The notes beneath the pieces are model-generated. The model was not told the DNA's origin. It searched no databases and saw only the letters and a program-made list of their open reading frames with translations. This document shows positions 42,085 through 52,689 of a stretch of 64,000 nucleotides of DNA, piece after piece (position 1 is the first letter of the stretch; every line of letters begins with the position of its first letter). Location of the stretch: NCBI GenBank assembly GCA_036346355.1, contig CM070577.1, positions 12,337,666-12,401,665 of the forward strand, in the 5' to 3' direction. A program made the position numbers and the translations under genes. The stretch is from Rhipidocladum racemiflorum (taxonomy: Eukaryota > Streptophyta > Magnoliopsida > Poales > Poaceae).

Positions 42085-43057
42085 GAGGCCACCCAGTACG
42101 ATATTATCAGTAAAACTATAAACAATATGTCCGTTTGGTTCTTACACCAGTAGTACTGCATCAGTACAGCACTAATCTGATGTGATCTACATCTAGACTC
42201 CAGCGGCGCTGCATTGTCGGACTTGCATGCGCATATGCGCGCCCGTAAACGCTGGCTAGCTAGGTCACGGGCGGCGGCGGCGGCCGTGAGTGCTCCTCTC
42301 GTCCATGCGCGCGCGCAGTGTGTGGTTGCATGCAACCTTTCCCTGTGGCCGCAAACGGTTCCGTAATTATCGTTTACCGTAACGATAGCGACAAGGACCG
42401 GTTCCACCGGTATATATCATTTTAGTTTCTAAATTAATATAGATTAATTATGTTTATCATGTTAATCTTGATATCAATTAATACCAATCATATTAGTTTC
42501 GAGAGCATACAATATCGGTCATAAAGATGGACTATACATAAAATTTGAGTTCTTTTACAGTGCACAACAATGAATATGGACCGTTCATTGTCTTTAATCT
42601 AATGGCTAAAAATAGACTAGATCAAATTATACTACCATGTGTAGTATGTATAGTAGAATGTGAGAAGGGGTAGAATGATAAAAAATTTCAATACAACGGA
42701 TGGGTAAAACGGTAAATGAATTTTTTCACCCACCAGAAGCCCATTTCTTCATCCCACCGGAAGCCCTCCCTCCATTAGTGCATCGCGCGTCAGAGGACCT
42801 CAATGACTCGCTAAAATTACGTTAATACCGTTTTAAAATGTAATATTTTTATTTGTAAAAGACCATAATACCCTACAAAATCAATGGTTAGATCTAATTT
42901 ATACTACCATAATATACTACAAGTATAATCCACTGTAAAAGAGCTATAAAATTTATTGCACATATAATTAATATATATATATATATATATACTTATATAT
43001 AATTATATTAAGCTTGAAATGATACGCCGATACATAGCTACAAAATACGGTATTTAT
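42085..43057. other. intergenic stretch with TA microsatellite
   Basis: No gene. 42240-42320 is GC-rich (CGGCGGCGGCGG). The rest is AT-rich. (TA)n lies at about 42970-42992. TTTAT at 43053-43057 is the left target duplication of the next element. Confidence 0.5.
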
Positions 43058-43276
43058 TGTTAGACAACCTCGCTATCGAATAGTCCGGGGTTGCCTAATA
43101 GATCTCAAGTGGAGAACAGAGAGAGAGGGCGAGAGACACAATATGAGGAGGAGCAGTCCGCTTTATTATTCTCAGATGCTTGTGTACAATGGGGTGACCC
43201 CTGCCTCCTATATATAGCGGTTAAAGCTTAGAGATAAGGAAGAGTCCATATCGGATACGAATCCGGTTTCCTAACA
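43058..43276 (-). mobile_element. 3' LTR of minus-strand copia element (219 bp)
   Basis: TGTTAGACAACC to GGTTTCCTAACA; closely matches 49623-49841, with a short run of differences near 43151-43165. A minus-strand TATATATA lies at about 43209-43216. TTTAT precedes it. Confidence 0.95.
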
Positions 43277-43286
43277 CTCCCCTTGG
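43277..43286 (-). other. polypurine tract of the minus-strand copia element
   Basis: On the minus strand CCAAGGGGAG directly precedes the LTR, the expected plus-strand primer. Confidence 0.8.
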
Positions 43287-43505
43287 ACTCTTCAACTGCG
43301 AGATGCATATGCCTCATTAAAACTCCATAAAAACCCGATTGGGAAAAATAATTGGAGAAAGAGTACATAGCACACGCTTGCTGTGTTGCACGGATTGCCT
43401 CATCAAAAACCTTATGTAAGAAAACTTCAATGAAAAACTTACTTAAGGAAAAGAGTACAATCCACCCAAACTTCAATGTTAATCTTCAAGATTTACGTTG
43501 GGTAC

Positions 43506-44129
43506 TCAAGCTTCATGTTTGAGATTTATGTAGGAGTATGTGAAAAAATCTCCCCTTGAAATCTGCACTTCTCTAAGCCTCATCATCCCGATTCCTCTAA
43601 TACATCTTTCAAAGGAAGATGCCGGGAGTGACTTAGTGAATAAATCTGCGAGATTTTCACACGACTTAGTATGCAGTATCTTTATCTCGTTCATCTTATG
43701 CATTTCATGAGCATAAAAGAACTTGGGGTTGATATGCTTTGTAAGGTTACTCTTCACATATCCCATTTGTACTTGTGCAACACAAGCTGCATTATCTTCA
43801 TAGATAATAGTGGGGTTTGTTCCATGTTCGAGACCACATGACTTGGATGTGGTGAACCATTCTTGAAGCCATGCACATTCCCGAGAGGCTTCATACAATG
43901 CAATGATTTACGAGTGGTTAGTCGACGTCGAGACAAGAGTCTGCTTAGACGACTTCCAAGAAAGTGCTGTTCCACCGCAAAGGAAAACATACCCAGTTTG
44001 TGACTGGCCAGTATGCGGGTCCGATAGGTACCCAGCATCGGCGTAGCCAACTAAATTCAATTCATTGTTTCTTACGTAAAACAAGCCGAGGTCTTTGCTT
44101 CCTTGAAGGTAACGGAAGATGTCCTTCAC
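43506..44129 (-). pseudogene. copia RNase H, in two frames
   Basis: 44129-43908 encodes MKDIFRYLQGSKDLGLFY, LVGYADAGYLSD (first acidic block) and TGYVFLCGGTALSWKS. 43898-43506 continues in another frame with YEASRECAWLQEW, IIYEDNAACV (an acidic block) and ENLADLFTKSLPASSFE. Together they span a normal copia RNase H with a frameshift around 43900 near the STSTNHS/EASREC join. It degrades the RNA strand of the hybrid in working elements. Adjacent downstream (43287-43505) is untranslated sequence to the PPT. Confidence 0.85.
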
Positions 44130-44283
44130 CCCTTTCCAATGCCTTTTGGTGGGTTACGCCTTTGTCACGCTAGCAAATTCACTGCGACGCAATGTCCGGC
44201 CTAGTGCTATTCGCAAGGTACATGAGCGCTCCAATTGCACTCAAGTATGGGAATTCCGCTCCCAGGACTTCCTCCCCTCTTCT

Positions 44284-45153
44284 TTAGGCCTGTGCGGGTC
44301 TAGGTGCGCTTGGAGTGACCTTCCGAGCCATTGGGGTCTTTGCGGGGTATGCCTTTTCAAAGCCAAATCTCTCCAACACTTTCTGCGTGTAGGATGCTTG
44401 GTGTACCAAGATTCCGCCTTGGACATGTTCAAGCTGCAAGCCTAAACAGAACTTGGTTTTACCCAAGTCTTTCATTTCAAACTCAGATTTCAAGTATGTG
44501 CATGCTTCTTCAATTTCCTCATCCGTCCCAATGATGTTCAAGTCATCTACATAGACGGAGATTATACAAAATCCATTCGTGGATCGTTGTATAAATACAC
44601 ATGGACAATCTTCGCTGTTCGTGTAGCCTTTCTTGCAGAGAAAGTCACTCAAACGATTGTACCACATTCTTCCTGACTGTTTTAGCCCATACAGTGATTT
44701 CTCCAATTTCACACTGTATAGGTTTCTGTTTGCTCTGTCTTGGTTCGGGATAGGGATACCTTCCGGTACTTTCATATAAATCTCCGAATCCAAGTTTCCA
44801 TACAAATATGCTGTGACAACATCCATTAGCTTCATTTTCAACTTCAAGTTGACTGCCATTGAGATCAAGTATCTAAAGGTAATTCCGCCCATGACCGGAG
44901 AATAGGTTTCTTCATAATCAACCCTAGGACGTTGAGTGAAACCTTGAACAACAAGCCTTGCAATGGTTGTTGCTCTTTTCATAGATTCTCCTATTATTAC
45001 AAAATTTATGGCCATTTCGTCATGGTGTGCTTCATGCACTTCTACTTGCTCTTCATTGCTATTTCCCATTCCAGGAGCAAGTTCCTTTAGTTTTTCTCCG
45101 CCAATGTGTGCGCACACATTATTTCTGGCGGTTTCTTCCAATTGAAGATTCAA
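44284..45153 (-). pseudogene. copia reverse transcriptase
   Basis: A 289-residue open frame. It has the usual RT blocks ARLVVQGFTQRP.VDYEETYSPV (65-87), LMDVVTAYLYGNLDSEIYMKV (D111), SLYGLKQSGRMWYNRL and the YVDD box at 201-204, then 'FCLGLQLEHVQGGILVHQ'. The N-terminal WK.A/KWVF blocks are damaged, and the frame leaves the family sequence after KTPM with a Pro/Ala-rich tail. RNase H is therefore out of frame. The catalytic aspartates are present, so this domain is the best preserved of the element. Confidence 0.88.
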
Positions 45154-45265
45154 ATCTGGAATTGCCTTTTAAACAGGCTTCTTTCGGCGTGTCTCAACTG
45201 GCTCCCCTTCTTGCTTTGGGGCATTTTTGTGATTGGCTATGGTAAGTCCTCTTGCCCATTTTTCC

Positions 45266-46091
45266 CTAGACGTCTCCGGTACTTTGGGTTTGAGAAGCCG
45301 ATTTCTGTTCTTTTTCTTTGAGGCCTCTGAACAGGATGAGGATACCTTCTGCTTTCTTTGGTATTTCCACCCTCTCTGGTGCATTTCTTGCTGGTACATG
45401 CGACTTAACCACGCTCTTCAGATCACAAAAATGATCAGGCAGTTCATTTGCTAAATTCTGCAAATCGATTGTCTTCTTGACTTCATGATTTGCTTCATTA
45501 GTGCGAGGGTCATGCGCGGGGATCCCAGTGGAATGCCATACTATTTCCCGGCATTTTTCATCCAATGGTTGATTCTCTCCCCCTAATGACGGGAAATGGT
45601 CCTCGTCAAAGATGCAATCAGCGAATCGGGCTGTGTGTAAGTCTCCAGTCATGGGTTCCAAATACCTGATTATGGATGCACTCTCATAACCAACGTATAT
45701 CCCAGACTTGCGGAGAGGGCCCATTGCAGTCCGCTGTGGGGGTGGTATAGGTACATATACCATACAACCAAATTTTCTAAGATGGGAAATCTTCGGGATG
45801 ACCCCTTGCACTAATTGCATTGGTGAATGGATGTTGTAGGCCGATGGTCTATAATTGATGAGTCTTCTTTGCGTGCGAGGCTGCGTGTCCCCAACAAGTG
45901 TTGGGCAAGTTACAACTCTGCAAGAGCGGTGCGGCAATGAACTTAATCCTCTTTATTAGTGCTTGACTAGTCCATTTTGGCGTATGGACATGCGGTGCAG
46001 AGTGCTCAACAGTTATTCCCGTTCTTTGTACAATAATCATCAAATGCCTTGGAAGTAAATTCACGGCATTGTCCAATCGAATGGACTTCAC
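45266..46091 (-). pseudogene. copia integrase, catalytic core end and C-terminal part
   Basis: 46091-45849 encodes IRLDNAVN (second acidic residue) and GITVEHSAPHVHT. The conserved motif that should carry the third acidic residue reads KWTSQALIKR here because of an indel, so the D,D-35-E triad is broken. 45937-45266 continues in another frame with ISHLRKFGCMVYVP, 'GIYVGYESASIIRYLEP' and FADCIFDEDHF, then the acidic and basic linker to RT. The related fragment at 449-1123 retains this motif. Confidence 0.85.
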
Positions 46092-46903
46092 GCGATGATC
46101 GGAAAAGCATTCTTAATTACGATGATCTGCGAGATCAACTTTGCGAATGCATGATTCCTTGTTGACAGCAAACATGTATGCGACCATTTCGAGGAAGCAT
46201 CAATGAGCACCATAAAGTATCGAAACGGCCCTGACAAGGGCTGAATCGGACCGCAAATATCCCCTTGAATGCGTTCCAGGAATGCAGGGATTTCATGTTG
46301 CACTTTCATAACAGAGGGTCTAGTTATTAATTTCCCGGTGGCACATGCATGGCACACAAAATCTTCATGATTCGGAAAATTTTTAACATTAATGCCATGA
46401 CCTTGTGAGTTGTTAACTATATTTCTCATCAATCTAAGACCAGGATGACCTAATCTACAATGCCATAAAGAAAATAATTCAGAGCTTCTAAAGACAGTCT
46501 TCAAAGAAGTATACACTGCGTGTGCATTGATTTTCGTGTAGTACAACCCAGATTCATATGAGGGACATTTTTCTAGTACCATCTTTCCATATTCCGCGTG
46601 CTTCACAATGCACAAGTGTTCTTTGCCATTTTCTTCATTGGTTTCTACGTGAAACCCATTGGCGCGGATATCCTTGAAACTTAAGAGAGTGCGGGTTGAT
46701 TCAGGGTACAAGAGGGCTTCTTCAATTACCAAAGTTGTACCCATTGGCAATATAATTGTGGCTCTTCCTGAGCCTATTATATGCGTATCGCTTCCTGCGA
46801 TAGTCGTAATCCTTCCAGCGTTCTTCGTGATTGTCTGGAAGTATTTCGACTCTCTTAAGATGGTATTTGTTGTGCCACTATCAACAATGCATATCACCTC
46901 CAT
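46088..46903 (-). pseudogene. copia protease, GAG-pre-integrase and integrase start
   Basis: A 271-residue frame. Protease active site VDSGTTNTI with D8; then 'GSGRATIILPMGTTLVIEE' and LYPESTRTLLSFKDI of the protease/pre-integrase region; zinc-binding H148, H153, C184 and C187; the first integrase acidic residue D215 (QGDICGPI). It ends by frameshift near 46090. The Met at 46903 lies only seven residues before the active site, so the natural start was upstream, in a gag-pol frame that cannot be found. Confidence 0.88.
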
Positions 46904-47480
46904 TGGGCGCTACACAATATCTTAAATGACAAGAAATATAATTCTAATCATATAGTGGCAAAGTAATTCAAATATTGCTTACAAATAAAGAATACTGGAA
47001 TAAAGAATAAATTGCAATTCTATTCATGAGAAAAGAAAATGTATGCTCTTCGAGAGCTTACAATTCATTATTCAAAATTCATTAACAACCACTGTTCTGT
47101 AGCCTGCAAACTTCAGGCGAACCCAATCTTGCTGTGCTTGGAGCAAGATGGTGGACTTGAGTTTCTCGAGCTTCAAGTGCAGTCCGTAACTCAAGTGTAC
47201 TCACCTCAGCCATGTATTCATTATTCATAGTGGCTGAAAAGTGATACCTAGGGAGTACAAAATTTGATCGTTTTGCTCGGCAGTAGGTTACTTGTCCTTC
47301 GAGGACCCTAAACCGATGGCAATTCAGAGCTTCTTGCTCATAAACACGATCTTCACATTTGATGCCCATATGAGATAGTTCTGACCATTCGGACCAGTTC
47401 TTCAAAACTCACATATGACAATGCCAGGTATTTACATATTCATAGGATTCTTTCATTAGATTACTTCGTGTAATCTAATA
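46904..47480 (-). other. copia leader, part next to the protease
   Basis: No gag or CCHC zinc knuckle recognised. A 107-residue open frame at 47082-47405 (MKNWSEWSELSHMGIKCEDR at its start) lies where gag should end, but matches nothing I know. It could be a remnant or chance. Confidence 0.4.
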
Positions 47481-47486
47481 GAGAGT

Positions 47487-47676
47487 GGTTGCAAGATTCA
47501 TAAATGCATAATTAAATTCTCATGAATATCCAGTAAACTAAAGCAATAATTGCAGGATTCATAAATATAAGATAAATGCGATATTCATAAATGCAAGATT
47601 CATAAGTGCGAGATTCATAAATGCAGTATTCATAAGTACAAGATTCAAAAATATTCGTAAAGATTCATAAATACAG
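47487..47676. repeat. 16-18-bp minisatellite in the copia leader
   Basis: About eight degenerate copies of the form GATTCATAAATGCA / GATTCATAAGTGCGA follow each other. Unit boundaries drift, so this is replication slippage rather than a CRISPR-like array. Confidence 0.75.
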
Positions 47677-47887
47677 CTTTGTGCATGCACGTGATCGACT
47701 TCGTGTATGCGATCAGATTAATATGCGCGATCGGCTTCATGCGATCGGTTTTAACGCGGCTTCATGCGCGCGGTGCATTCAGTTCCATGCATGTCGGCCT
47801 TCTTGGCGCGACGGTGGCCGCTTCGTGCGGCGTGCTTGAAATTACAATGAAATATATTAAGGCAATTAATACTATGCATGGAACAGA

Positions 47888-47986
47888 ACGATAATTGCAC
47901 AATTCATGAATTCAGAATAAACAATAATTGCACAATTCATAAATTCAAAATAAACAATAATTGCATAATTCATAAATTCATAAATA
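47888..47986. repeat. 33-bp tandem repeat, three copies
   Basis: Units run AATAATTGCACAATTCATAA plus 13 further bases. Three nearly identical copies in a row; because 33 is a multiple of three they produce an 11-residue repeat in a short ORF, which I regard as incidental. Confidence 0.8.
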
Positions 47987-49603
47987 CGGAAATTAAATTC
48001 TCAGAAATTTCCGATATTCTAAACAAGGCAATTATTGCAAAAATTCATGCAAATACTCATATATGCAGAAAATAAGGCTAAGAAAAAAAAACCAAAGCCA
48101 TAAAAATTTTCTGCAATTTTCTAGTAAATTTTCATATTTTTCTACCAGTTTTCATAATTTTCTGGAATTTTCTAATTATTTTCATATTTTTCTGGCAATT
48201 TTAAGGATTTTCCAACCAATTTTCCAAATACTATGCATTTTCTGGAAACGATAAAAAAGGTAAGGATATTGGGGAAGGGCAAAGGGGTAATTTCCCCTGC
48301 CCTTCCCGTGCCTGAAGGATTCCAAAACCTCATTGAAGCAACTAGACTTCATGTCCATGCTTATTGGACTTCACGTTCATGTCCCCAACTAGATTGTAAT
48401 GCTTTGGACTTCAAGTCCATCATTGCCTCAGCTTGGACAGCAAAAGACCAACCAGCAAACAGGCCGAAGCGACCTGACCACATGGAGAAGCAATAAAGAA
48501 TTCCCTGCGAGAGTAACAGATCGCAGGGTCAAGGCCGGCGTCTGTGCAGCGACACGCCATCGTTGCTCGAGCTTCAATGGCGCGAGTTCGTGGGCCGTTG
48601 GTCGAAGCGAGGCGAGCTTCAAGTCAAAATTGCCAAGCATCTTCAATCTTGGACTTTGAAGCAAAGTTGGACTTCATGTCCATTTGTTGTCCCTGGCTTC
48701 ACGTTCAAACCGGCAGGATCGAAGCGGCGGCAGCGCCGCGGTCCGGCCGGGCGCTTCATCTTGCGGGAGTTCGGCAGCGGTAGCGTCTTGTAGCGGCGGC
48801 GCTGCGTCGGAGTCGCAGCGAGCAATGTGGCGTCGTGCAGCGGCAAGACAGACGGCGCTTGATCGAAGCGCGGTAGCGATCCGGTCTGATCGCGCCGTCG
48901 CGGCATGGTTTGAGCTGCCGGATCACAGCGGCGATCGCGGCAGCGGTACATTCGCGGTGACACGGGCAATAGCCCGGCAATAACCCGTCGCGGCGTCTGG
49001 CGGCAGCGGCTCCAGCCGTGATCTGTAGCGGCGCGCCGTCGCGAGCCAGCGGCTTAAATGCCGACGCGCGGCAGCACAGCAGCGGCGGCGTCGGTAGGGC
49101 GCTTCATGCGCGGTGGCCAGGACGCGTGAGCTTTGAGTCGGCGGCGTCGCGTCTTCCAAGCGGGCGGTGGTATGCTGCGGTGCTCGCGGCTTGAACGGCC
49201 TTCTTGGCGATTACGCGGCGATCGACAGCTAGGTTCCTAGGTGCGTAGCGCGGCGAACTGCGGAACAGCGGCGACAGAGCGGCCGATCCACGGCAACCGC
49301 AGCGAAGCGGGTCGGCCGTGGCCGGGGCGGCTGCGAGCTGCGGCTTCATGCCAGTGGGCTCGGTGGCGCAGCCGGTGGCTTCGTGCCAAGGATTATTGGA
49401 TTATTGTAGCGATTCATTGCATCGTGGCTTCATGCCACGATTTATAATATGATTCTTGTTGCGATCTGTAGCTTCATGCTCGGAACCGCAAAGGATCGCT
49501 GCTTATTGTGGCTTCGTGCCTACGTAGAATAGATGCATACATCAACTCATACGAGATTAGATTAATCCCGCGTTTCTCACCTTTTCTCACCTTTTCTCCG
49601 GTA

Positions 49604-49622
49604 GAGCTTCGTGCTGATAACG
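49604..49622 (-). other. primer-binding site of the minus-strand copia element
   Basis: On the minus strand, CGTTATCAGCACGAAGCTC directly follows the LTR end. This is the plant copia PBS type that I associate with an internal initiator-Met tRNA fragment rather than the 3' end. Confidence 0.75.
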
Positions 49623-49841
49623 TGTTAGACAACCTCGCTATCGAATAGTCCGGGGTTGCCTAATAGATCTCAAGTGGAGAACAGAGAGAGAGGGCGAGAG
49701 ACACAATATGAGGAGGAACGGGTCTGCTTTATTATTTTGTATGCTTGTGTACAATGGGGTGACCCCCTGCCTCCTATATATAGCGGTTCCGCTTAGAGAT
49801 AAGGAAGAGTCCATATCGGATACGAATCCGGTTTCCTAACA
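49623..49841 (-). mobile_element. 5' LTR of minus-strand copia element (219 bp)
   Basis: It has the same termini and length as 43058-43276 and is followed by TTTAT (49842-49846), matching the left flank. The complete element is 43058-49841 (6,784 bp). Differences between the LTRs are few (roughly 10-15 by eye), so it is fairly young. Confidence 0.95.
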
Positions 49842-49846
49842 TTTAT

Positions 49847-50490
49847 CAAGCGTAGGTTCAGCCAGGAAGGCAGGAGGAGTACCCAAGCCCAGGACAAGAA
49901 ACCGCGTGCAGTGCTGGCCGGCCTGGAGGCGAACGCCAGAAGAACCCTCCCCAATCCCCATCCTCTCAAAAATCTTTGGAGCCATTTGTCTCGCGTGTGC
50001 CTAGGAGGCGGTAGGCAATGGCGCTTATAGAATGCAGCAGAGACGAGAGTTGGAGCGAGTGATTGGTAATGTTATCTTTTTATCGACTGCGTCTGCTCGA
50101 ATTGCTCGGCCTGCCGCGCAGTTCGGCCGGGGCCCGCCCTACTTGCTGTTCTTCGCTCGAAACACCGAGACCGCTTTTTTTCCCCCGAAAAGATACGTCT
50201 GTCGCACACTCTCACTGGCACGGCAAAGACCGAGGAAGGAGCATCCAATGCGCTGCGCAGACGGTTTTTTTTTCTTCTTTTCCTTTCCCCCCTGATACGT
50301 ACTAGGAGTGGCAACAATACGTCGCCTCATGATCGTAAACAAAAGGCACGTCACGAAACCGGGACAGCCGACAATGAGGACCCAACACGCCGGCGCATGC
50401 ATACCTGGAGTTTCTGTGTTCACCCTCGGGCTAATAATCCGTATCACCGGTGATCGTCGACGCTTCCTGCCAAGGATAGGAATTCCGGTG
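49847..50490. other. unassigned, moderately GC-rich stretch
   Basis: No gene I can name. Open frames at 50032-50317 overlap in several frames on both strands and have no motif. Confidence 0.35.
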
Positions 50491-50859
50491 AAATTACGTA
50501 AAATTTCTGTGAAATCTTGGATTTCGATCGCCGAGATTCATAATCTCGATGGAATAATAAATTTGAAAAATTCAAATTTCGGTAAATCTCGGCGAAATTG
50601 ACACAAAATGACCGTTTTCGTGGTTTTAAGACCAGATTTTACTTTAAATTTTGTGTGGAGAATTATCATGACTTTTATAAAGAATACATACAAAAAAATT
50701 ACAAAAAGAGTGAATGAATATCAATCATGTGTCAAGCGCTGCCTCCATTTATTCTCTAGCGTGCCACATCGCTGGGCCTAGCCAATCTCTCCTCACCTGC
50801 ATCTTAGGTCCCACGGTTCCAGATTTTAATAGAAACGGAAACGGTTCTAGATTCTTAGG

Positions 50860-51555
50860 CCCCGTTTGGTACGGTTCTAGATTCTACTAGAAACGGAAAC
50901 GGTTCCAGATTTTTGGTAGAAACGTTTCAGGTAGAATCAGAATCACTTTCTGCAAACCGTTTGGTATGGTTCCAGATTCTAGTAGAAACTAGTGAAACAT
51001 GGTTGAGGGTGATTCAACCACGGTGTAGAAAAAGAAGAAACATTCCGAGGAGAATCGTTCCAAGTTTTAGGCCCCGTTTGGTACGGTTTCAGATTCTAGT
51101 AGAAACGGAAACGGTTCCAGATTCTTAGTAGAAACATTTCAGGTAGAATCAGAATCACTTTCTGCAAACTGTTTAGTACGGTTCCGGATTCTAGTAGAAA
51201 CGGGGTTGAGGTTGATTCAATCACGGTGTGGAAAAAGAAGAAACGTTCCGAGGAGAATCGTTCCGAGTTTTAGCCCGTTTGGCTGGGTTTCTCCCAGATT
51301 CTAGTAGAAACAGCTTGGTTCCAAGTTGCCAAACGGGGCCTTAGTAGAAACGTTTCAAGTAGAATCAGAATCACTTTCTGCAAACTGTTTGGTAAGATTC
51401 CAAATTCTAGTAGAAACTAGTAGAAACGGGGTTGAGGGTGATTCAACCACGGCGTGGAAAAAGAAGAATCGTTCTGAGTTTTAGCCCGTTTAGCTGGGTT
51501 TCTCCCAGATTCTAGTAAAAATAGCTCAGTTCCAAGTTGACAAACGTGGCCTTAA
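50860..51555. repeat. tandem array of MITE-like units, period about 212-216 bp
   Basis: Three copies begin GTAGAAAC(G/A)TTTCA at 50916, 51128 and 51344. Each contains AGAATCAGAATCACTTTCTG, GGTTGAGG.TGATTCAA.CACGG, and AAAAAGAAGAA. Units are separated by hAT-like termini GGCCCCGTTTGGTACGGTT (50861, 51070) and the reverse form CCAAACGGGGCC (51330), CAAACGTGGCC (51541). It looks like a foldback element tandemly duplicated or inserted into itself. Confidence 0.75.
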
Positions 51556-52089
51556 TATCATCCCTTGTTCAAGTCGCAATGATAGTACTGCTATGTATTT
51601 ACACATTCACAATTCTACCATTGACATAAAACATAAGAAAATAGATACAAGGAAAACTAGCCAATGCTACCGCAGAGCATCGGCTCCAGCTAATCACGTA
51701 GGAGAAATGCCAAATTAGCAAGAGTAGTTACTTTAAATAGATATCAGTACTTGGCGACGAGATTTCGTTTTGTGTCCGAGATTTGTCTAAGACAACTCCA
51801 AGCTGTGACATAATCTCGGTTTTTTGTGATCTGTTTATTCTTATTCTTAGTGTTTGTTATGTACAATATAATCCGGCTAGTAGGTTTGTCTATCATTGAT
51901 AATAACAATATATATTGATTGTTACCAATTGTAACTGTCATAATTCGAAAATCAGTTGAAATGCTGTCAAAAGTTCTAACTTTATATTAATATTAAAATA
52001 TTTGGTATGTTGAATTTGAATAGATAGGATCATATAGAAAACTTTTCAAATGACTTCAGATTCATTTGTTACATTTGAAAAATAAAAAA

Positions 52090-52330
52090 TAGAATGAATA
52101 TAAGGCTTTTATTACGATATTAGCACTATTATAATTTTTAAAAATTCCTCGAGCTTGATTATTATCTGAATTTTTTACAAAAACATTAGTAATGTATCAG
52201 GACCATCCACAAAAAAAATTTAATTTTTATTCGGTTAAAAATTACCGAGATCTCGGAAATCTCGGTAAAATAAACTGAATTTTACTTTTCAAATTTTATC
52301 TAAATTTTATTAAAATTTTGGATTTTAGAT
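52090..52330. repeat. reverse-oriented relative of the ~165-bp repeat at 10.8 kb
   Basis: 52133-52225, reversed, matches 10800-10900: TTTGTGGATGGTCCTGA, CAGATAATAATCAAGCT, TTTTTAAAAATT. ACCGAGATCTCGG (52243-52255) repeats the CGAGAT theme that flanks the 10.7-kb array. Confidence 0.65.
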
Positions 52331-52689
52331 GATGATGAGACGTGAACCAAAAATAAAATTTGATTTCATAACCTTGCTTCCTGCAACGCCATTGGATATA
52401 AGTCATATAACATGGAATACTGCAGTCTGCAGTGCAAACGCCCCGCTTTCTCTGTCAAATATCACGTCACGTGACGCTGTACGCTCGCATAGCGATTCTT
52501 GCTCCAATCCATGCATGCCATCGATCGCTGGTACAGGTAGTCAGGTAGTAATAACTTGGGCTGTGTTACAACGCAGACACGCAGTACTCAGTACCAGATG
52601 ACTGGGCCAAAAAAAATCTCACCTTTGCACCATGGACTGCATGGGATATAAATAGAGTGGTACTGCCAACGTTATACCGCTGGGATAAT

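Larger units (their letters stand above)
47690..49622 (-). other. gag-less copia leader with GCTTCRTGC motif reiteration
   Basis: The leader runs from the PBS to the protease region. It switches from very GC-rich (48500-49450) to AT-rich (48000-48250). GCTTC(A/G)TGC recurs at 47734, 47759, 47820, 49101, 49343, 49378, 49427, 49471 and 49511, and at 49606-49614 inside the PBS. Looser ACTTCATGTCC / ACTTCAAGTCC copies lie at 48345-48690. No gag-like protein in any frame; GC-rich ORFs are compositional. Confidence 0.7.

Noticed and set aside
47487..47986. CRISPR-like spaced repeats
   Set aside because: Units are contiguous, degenerate minisatellites in a plant retroelement leader, with no unique spacers of constant length.
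48400..49450. CpG-island-like block with many ORFs, candidate host promoter or gene
   Set aside because: It lies wholly between the LTRs of one copia insertion bounded by TTTAT duplications, so it belongs to the element.
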